DNA from: Pectobacterium polonicum
GTDB taxonomy: Bacteria; Pseudomonadota; Gammaproteobacteria; Enterobacterales; Enterobacteriaceae
Reading direction: 5' to 3'
Assembly: GCF_005497185.1 (NCBI RefSeq)
Contig: NZ_RJTN01000001.1
Span: forward strand, 1 to 64,000
Length of the DNA stretch: 64,000 nucleotides
A program made the position numbers and the translations under genes. Under the pieces are notes generated by a model, which worked only from the letters and a program-made list of their open reading frames with translations, was not told where the DNA came from and did no database searches. Of the stretch, positions 58,540 to 64,000 are shown piece by piece; the stretch's first letter is position 1, and each line of letters starts with the position of its first letter.

Positions 58540-61500
58540 ATGTTTAGAATCTATCACTCCAATCAGTTGGATATCTTGAAAGAACTGATGGTTGAGCTGA
58601 TAAAACGTCAGCCGCTTGCGGACCCTTTCCAGCAAGAAGTGATTTTGGTGCAAAGCCCTGGGATGGCGCAGTGGCTGCAAATTGAACTGGCCGGGGATTT
58701 TGGTATTGCTGCCAATATCCAATTCCCATTGCCCGGCGTTTTCTTGTGGAATATGTGTCGCCATGTGCTGTCAGATATTCCAAAAGAAAGTGCCTTCAGC
58801 AAGGATGCGATGACGTGGAAGCTCATGCATTTGCTGCCTGATTTACTGGCACAGCCTGATTTTGCGGCGCTTAACCACTATTTGCAGGATGATGATAACC
58901 AGCGCAAGCTGCATCAACTGGCTGGGCGTGTGGCGGACCTTTTCGATCAATACCTGATTTATCGCCCTGAGTGGATTAAAGCATGGCAAGAGGGGAAACA
59001 GATTGACGATCTCGGAGGTAACCAACTGTGGCAGTCGGCGCTGTGGCGTGCGCTGGTGGACTATACGCGCGAGCTGGCGCAGCCTGAATGGCACCATGCG
59101 ATTTTGTACCAACGCTTTATCAACGCGTTGGATCAGGCAAAAGTATGTCCGAAAGGCTTGCCGCCACGCGTTTTTATCTGCGGTATTTCAGCGTTACCCC
59201 CTATCTATTTACAGGCGTTGAACGCGCTGGCACGCCACATTGATGTGCACCTATTGTTTACCAATCCCTGCCGCCATTACTGGAGTGACATTCAGGATTA
59301 TAAATTTCTGGCGAAGCTAAAAGCCCGCAACCGGCGCTTACATCGCTTTGACGGCGAGCAGACGGATGAAACTCGCCCATTATTTCGCGATCTCTCACAG
59401 GCAGAAACGCTGTTTAATGGCGACGGTAAACAGTCGATTAATAACCCCTTGCTGGCATCGTGGGGAAAGCTGGGGCGCGATAACCTTTATCTGCTGGCTG
59501 AATTGGATAATGTGCAGGAGGTCGATGCCTTTGTTGAGTCGGATGGCAAAAATCTGCTGCAAACTTTGCAGCGCGATATTCTTGAGCTGGAAGACCACGC
59601 GGTGGTAGCCGTTAGTCACGAAACACAAAACAGCAGCACGCAAAAGCGTCGGTTGGCACTCGACGATCGTTCGGTTGATTTTCACACCTGCCATAGCCCG
59701 CAGCGTGAGGTTGAAGTGCTTCACGATCGGCTGTTGGCTATGATGGCGGACGATCCTGAGCTAATGCCGCGTGATGTCATTGTGATGATGGCGGACATTG
59801 ATGGCTATACGCCGTTCATTCAGGCGGTGTTTGGCAACGCGCCGGATAATCGCTACCTGCCTTTTGCCATCTCTGACCAGCGCGCGCGACATGCGCATCC
59901 CGCATTGCAGGCGGTGATCAGCCTGCTGGATTTACCCACAAGCCGTTTTACGGCAGAGCAGGTTCTGGCATTGCTTGAAGTGCCCGCACTGGCCGCGCGT
60001 TTCGGTATTCAGGAAGAAGGGTTGCGGCGCTTGCGCCTGTGGGTTGTGGAGTCGGGCGTGCGTTGGGGATTGGATGATGACAACGTGCGCGATCTGATGC
60101 TGCCACCAACGGGTCAGCATACGTGGCGTTTTGGCCTGACGAGAATGCTGTTGGGCTATGCGATGGACAGTCAGGTCGGTGATTGGCAGGGGGTACTGCC
60201 TTACGATGAGTCTAGCGGTCTGATTGCGGAACTGGCTGGTCAACTGGCTGAGTTGCTGATGCAGATCCATCAATGGCGCCAGCGTCTGTCTCAATCGCGC
60301 GTGCTTGTCGATTGGTTACCGCTTTGTCGAGAGCTGATCGAAACCTTCTTTGATGCTGACAGCGAGACCGAAGCGGCGCTGGCATTGGTTGAAAAGCAGT
60401 GGCAATACGTAATTAGCATGGGCACGATGGCGCGTTACCCGCAGCAGGTGCCGATTTCCCGATTGCGTGATGAACTGTCACGGCGTCTCGATCAGGAGCG
60501 ACTTAGCCAGCGCTTTTTGGCCGGGTCGATCAATTTCTGTACGCTGATGCCTATGCGCTCCATCCCATTTAAGGTCGTGTGTTTATTGGGCATGAACGAT
60601 GGCGTTTACCCACGAACACTCCCCCCGCTTGGGTTCGATCTGATGGGGCGAAAAATCAAACGCGGTGACCGTAGCCGACGTGACGACGATCGCTATCTGT
60701 TTCTTGAGGCGCTCTTGTCGGCGCAGAACAAGCTTTATATCAGCTATATCGGGCGATCGATTCAGGATAATACACGCCGCTATCCTTCCGTATTGGTCAG
60801 TGAACTGACGGAATATATCGCACAGAGTTATGTCCTGCCGGGTGATGAAGCACTGGATATCGATAGCAGCGCAGAGCGTGTCGTGAAGCACCTCTGCCGT
60901 GAACATACCCGTATGCCTTTTGATGCGAACAATTTTCTGTCGGCACCGCAGCCGTTGAGCTTTGCGGCAGAATGGTTGGCGGCAGCGAACCGAAAAGGAG
61001 AAGCTCAGCCTGATTTTGATCGCGAAGTGCTCTCTGAAAGAGCGGGCGATAGCCATGTCAGCTTGGACGATCTGAAACGTTTCTATCGTCACCCTGTTCG
61101 AGCCTTCTTTCAACTGCGGCTTGGCGTGAGTTTTATGCTGCACAGCGATGAGCTGTTGGATGAAGAGCCCTTTGTGGTTGATAGCCTTAACCGCTATCAG
61201 CTGAATAGCGAGTTGCTTAATACCTTGATTAATGAAGGCGATACAGAAAAACTGTATCGCCGTGCCAGAGCCGCGGGTGAACTGCCCTATGGCGCATTCG
61301 GCGAAATTTACTGGCAGGAGCAGCAGCAGGAGATGGCGCAGTTGGCTGCGCGCGTGCGCGATGAGCTAACGCCTTCGCTGTCGGTGAGTCGGGAAGTGGA
61401 TATCCTCCTTGACGGCGTGCGCGTTAGTGGCTGGCTGAATCAGGTGCAGCCGGATGGTTTGCTGCGCTGGCGTCCGGGCACGCTTTCCATGAAAGATGGT

Positions 61501-61938
61501 ATTACGCTGTGGCTGGAACATCTGGCTTACTGTGCGGCGGGCGGGCAGGGCGAAAGTCGACTGTATGGACGTGAAGACACAGCGTGGCGCTTTGCTGCCT
61601 TGTCGGAAGCGCGGGCCAGAGAGCATCTGGCCGTCATGCTGGATGGATATCGTCAGGGAATGAGTAAGCCGCTATTACTGCTCAATAAAGCAGGGAGTGC
61701 GTGGTTAGCTGAATGTTATGATCGTGAAAGTGATAGCCTGCGGTCGGATGAAGAGGTGCGGAACAAAGCGCGTGCCCGTTTGCTGCAAGCCTGGCAGGGC
61801 AATATGGGAATGCGGGGCGAAGGCGAGGATTATTACCTGCAACGCATTATTCGTGAGTTGGATGAAAAGCGAATGAATGAGGTGATTGAAGCGGCGCAAA
61901 TCTGGCTACTGCCACCGTTCCGCTTTAATCTGGCTTGA
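58540..61938 (+). CDS. recC: Exodeoxyribonuclease V subunit gamma (RecC)
   Basis: A 1132-residue subunit of the RecBCD helicase-nuclease, recognising Chi during double-strand break repair. It is co-linear with E. coli RecC (1122 residues), beginning MFRIYHSNQLDILKELM. The inactivated SF1 helicase-like domains span about 1-860 and the C-terminal nuclease-like fold about 870-1130. The next gene is ptrA, as in E. coli (recC-ptrA-recB-recD). Length and order support an intact gene. Confidence 0.95.
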   Translation: MFRIYHSNQLDILKELMVELIKRQPLADPFQQEVILVQSPGMAQWLQIELAGDFGIAANIQFPLPGVFLWNMCRHVLSDIPKESAFSKDAMTWKLMHLLPDLLAQPDFAALNHYLQDDDNQRKLHQLAGRVADLFDQYLIYRPEWIKAWQEGKQIDDLGGNQLWQSALWRALVDYTRELAQPEWHHAILYQRFINALDQAKVCPKGLPPRVFICGISALPPIYLQALNALARHIDVHLLFTNPCRHYWSDIQDYKFLAKLKARNRRLHRFDGEQTDETRPLFRDLSQAETLFNGDGKQSINNPLLASWGKLGRDNLYLLAELDNVQEVDAFVESDGKNLLQTLQRDILELEDHAVVAVSHETQNSSTQKRRLALDDRSVDFHTCHSPQREVEVLHDRLLAMMADDPELMPRDVIVMMADIDGYTPFIQAVFGNAPDNRYLPFAISDQRARHAHPALQAVISLLDLPTSRFTAEQVLALLEVPALAARFGIQEEGLRRLRLWVVESGVRWGLDDDNVRDLMLPPTGQHTWRFGLTRMLLGYAMDSQVGDWQGVLPYDESSGLIAELAGQLAELLMQIHQWRQRLSQSRVLVDWLPLCRELIETFFDADSETEAALALVEKQWQYVISMGTMARYPQQVPISRLRDELSRRLDQERLSQRFLAGSINFCTLMPMRSIPFKVVCLLGMNDGVYPRTLPPLGFDLMGRKIKRGDRSRRDDDRYLFLEALLSAQNKLYISYIGRSIQDNTRRYPSVLVSELTEYIAQSYVLPGDEALDIDSSAERVVKHLCREHTRMPFDANNFLSAPQPLSFAAEWLAAANRKGEAQPDFDREVLSERAGDSHVSLDDLKRFYRHPVRAFFQLRLGVSFMLHSDELLDEEPFVVDSLNRYQLNSELLNTLINEGDTEKLYRRARAAGELPYGAFGEIYWQEQQQEMAQLAARVRDELTPSLSVSREVDILLDGVRVSGWLNQVQPDGLLRWRPGTLSMKDGITLWLEHLAYCAAGGQGESRLYGREDTAWRFAALSEARAREHLAVMLDGYRQGMSKPLLLLNKAGSAWLAECYDRESDSLRSDEEVRNKARARLLQAWQGNMGMRGEGEDYYLQRIIRELDEKRMNEVIEAAQIWLLPPFRFNLA

Positions 61939-62034
61939 TGGGCTTGTTTTGGATGATGCCCGAATAGATTTCGAGGTGCGAGAAGATAACGCACTGCAAC
62001 GTGAAAAGTGATGGATATGAGGTTGGAGAATTGC

Positions 62035-64000
62035 ATGCGTAAACAGTGGGTCTGGATTACCGGGTGGTTTCTTTTATTCACATTCTGGCTTCCGGCGAGT
62101 TGGGCTGAGACGGGCTGGCAGCCGCTGGCTCAGACCATTCGAAAAAGCGAAAAAGATCCGCGGCAATATCAGGCGATCAAACTGGATAACGGAATGACCG
62201 TTCTGCTGGTTTCCGATCCACAGGCACCCAAATCTTTGGCATCACTGGCGCTGCCTATTGGCTCGCTGGACGATCCTAATAACCAACTGGGTTTAGCGCA
62301 CTACCTCGAACACATGGTGCTGATGGGATCGAAACGTTACCCAGAGCCAGAGGCGCTGTCCGAATTTTTGAAAAAGCATGGCGGTAGCCACAATGCCAGC
62401 ACGGCGTCTTACCGCACGGCGTTTTATCTGGAAGTGGAAAACGATGCGCTGCGTCCTGCGGTGGATCGGATGGCGGATGCGATTGCGGAACCGCTGCTCG
62501 ATCCGGTAAATGCCGATCGCGAGCGTAATGCGGTCAATGCGGAATTAACGATGGCGCGTTCGCGTGACGGTCACCGCATGGCACAGGTAGGAGCGGAAAC
62601 GTTGAATCCGGCGCACCCAAGCGCGCGTTTTTCGGGGGGCAATCTTGAAACCCTGAGCGATAAACCCGGCAGTAAACTGCATGATGAGCTGGTGAAGTTC
62701 TACCAGAAATACTACTCAGCTAATCTGATGAAGGGGGTGATTTACAGTAATCAACCTCTGCCTGAACTGGCAAAACTGGCGGCCGACACATTCGGGCGTA
62801 TTGCCAATCACAACGCTAGTGTTCCAGCCGTTACCGTTCCTGTGACGACGGAAAAGCAGCGTGGCGTGATGATTCACTATGTTCCCGCTCAACCGAGAAA
62901 ACAGCTGCGTATTGAATTTCGCGTCAGCGATATTAGCCAGGAATTCCGTAGCAAGACGGATACCTATATCAGTTATCTGCTCGGCAACCGTAGCCAGAAT
63001 ACGCTTTCCGACTGGTTGCAAAAAGAAGGGCTGGTTGAGTCTATCGGCGCAGGTTCTTCACCGATCATCGACCGCAACGGCGGCATGTTTGCGATTTCTG
63101 CCTCGCTGACCGATAAAGGCCTGGCACAGCGTGATGAAGTGATCGCTGCGATATTCCGTTACCTGCAACAAATCCGCACAGAAGGGATTCAGCAGCGTTA
63201 TTTTGATGAGATCGCGCATGTTCTGGATCTGGATTTCCGCTATCCGTCCATCAGCCGTGATATGGACTACATCGAATGGTTGGTTGATACCATGCTGCGC
63301 GTGCCGGTCGAACATACGCTGGATGCCCAGTATGTTGCCGATCGCTACGATCCGAAGGCTATCGCTGCACGACTGGACGAGATGACGCCGCAGAATGCGC
63401 GCGTTTGGGTCATTAGCCCGAATGAACCGCATAATAAAGTGGCCTATTTTGTCGATGCGCCATACGAGATGGATAAAATCCCGTCTGCTACCTTTGCCAA
63501 ATGGAAAGCGCTGGGGCAGAAAATGTCGCTGTCGTTGCCGACGATCAACCCTTACATCCCAGATGATTTCTCCCTGATCAACGCAGATAAGGCGATAACC
63601 AAACCGACGCTCCTGGTGAATCAGCCAGGGCTGCGCGTGCTGTACATGCCAAGTCACTATTTTGCCGATGAGCCGAAAGCAGAAATCACGCTGTTTCTGC
63701 GTAATCAGGAAGCGCGCAGTACCGCACGTAATCAGGTGTTGTTCGCGTTAAACGATTATCTGGCTGGTCTGGCGTTGGATGAACTGAGTTATCAGGCATC
63801 GATTGGCGGCATCAGTTTTTCCACCCGCAGCAATGATGGTCTGGTGATTAGCGCAGATGGCTATACCCAGCATTTGCCACAGTTGCTACTGACGTTGGCA
63901 GATGGCTATGCCTCCTTTACCTCAACGGAAGCGCAGTTGGAACAGGCTAAATCCTGGTACTTGCAGCAGTTGGATGCCGTTGAGAAATCAAAAGCCTTTG
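62035..64000 (+). CDS. ptrA: Protease III (pitrilysin), partial at window end
   Basis: A periplasmic zinc metallopeptidase of family M16; the first 655 residues are in the window and the frame runs off the end. Signal peptide MRKQWVWITGWFLLFTFWLP, cleaved after WAE-type site near residue 25. The inverted zinc motif H89-YLE-H93 (HXXEH) is in place with the downstream Glu in a later helix. The ATG at 62035 has TTGGAG upstream. E. coli PtrA is 962 residues, so about a third is missing only because of the window edge. Confidence 0.95.
   Translation, partial: MRKQWVWITGWFLLFTFWLPASWAETGWQPLAQTIRKSEKDPRQYQAIKLDNGMTVLLVSDPQAPKSLASLALPIGSLDDPNNQLGLAHYLEHMVLMGSKRYPEPEALSEFLKKHGGSHNASTASYRTAFYLEVENDALRPAVDRMADAIAEPLLDPVNADRERNAVNAELTMARSRDGHRMAQVGAETLNPAHPSARFSGGNLETLSDKPGSKLHDELVKFYQKYYSANLMKGVIYSNQPLPELAKLAADTFGRIANHNASVPAVTVPVTTEKQRGVMIHYVPAQPRKQLRIEFRVSDISQEFRSKTDTYISYLLGNRSQNTLSDWLQKEGLVESIGAGSSPIIDRNGGMFAISASLTDKGLAQRDEVIAAIFRYLQQIRTEGIQQRYFDEIAHVLDLDFRYPSISRDMDYIEWLVDTMLRVPVEHTLDAQYVADRYDPKAIAARLDEMTPQNARVWVISPNEPHNKVAYFVDAPYEMDKIPSATFAKWKALGQKMSLSLPTINPYIPDDFSLINADKAITKPTLLVNQPGLRVLYMPSHYFADEPKAEITLFLRNQEARSTARNQVLFALNDYLAGLALDELSYQASIGGISFSTRSNDGLVISADGYTQHLPQLLLTLADGYASFTSTEAQLEQAKSWYLQQLDAVEKSKAF

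Overview
The right 35 kb looks like the chromosome of a plant-associated enterobacterium, most likely Pectobacterium. I judge this from gene content and order: tRNA-Phe next to speC, mutY-yggX-mltC, trmB-yggL-yggN, tas-ygdR-mutH, rppH-ptsP-lgt-thyA-ppdA-ppdB-ygdB-ppdC-recC-ptrA, an ERIC-type repeat and a large subtilisin-like autotransporter. The genus is an inference; the family assignment is firm. The left 28 kb is one end of an integrative conjugative element or genomic island. It ends at 28458-28533 in a tRNA-Phe gene with a tyrosine integrase beside it (27246-28268). The other island end lies outside the window.

Layout. (1) 1-2387: a module bounded by two identical direct repeats of at least 122 bp. 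It holds a candidate structured RNA, an 18-bp perfect inverted repeat, a second tyrosine recombinase and a small winged-helix-like protein with two palindromic operators. (2) 2388-13145: a run of plasmid/ICE backbone genes, mostly of unknown function but including a RadC-like JAB protein and an ArdC-like/N6-methylase-like protein. Three families are duplicated. Most genes here have an unusual leader: a TTAACCC-like box, a GC-rich hairpin, and then a sequence complementary to the ribosome binding site just before the ATG. (3) 13146-14760: an AT-rich insert with three unknown genes. (4) 14854-16311: a UvrD-like helicase. (5) 16579-25303: an electrophile/thiol-stress cargo cluster of OsmC, TetR, AhpD-like, thioredoxin, Old Yellow Enzyme, FrnE/DsbA-like, SDR, PatB/MalY-like C-S lyase, EamA exporter and alpha/beta hydrolase. 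Four copies of one CTAG-centred operator tie it together. (6) 25567-28268: a degenerate TraI/MobH-like protein and the island integrase. (7) 28458 onward: core genome, with a few accessory islets. These are ansP, a TetR-SDR / Tm-1-like / PEP-hydrolase-like cluster, and an alpha/beta hydrolase with an AraC regulator.

How the parts work together. The island half carries its own recombination functions and a stress-defence cargo under a local TetR-type repressor. The core half carries DNA repair (mutY, mutH, recC), RNA 5'-end processing (rppH), nitrogen PTS (ptsP), lipoprotein maturation (lgt), thymidylate synthesis (thyA), minor pseudopilins (ppdABC, ygdB) and polyamine synthesis (speC). The most novel-looking observation is the repeated leader architecture in region 2, which recurs before the TraI-like gene at 25567.
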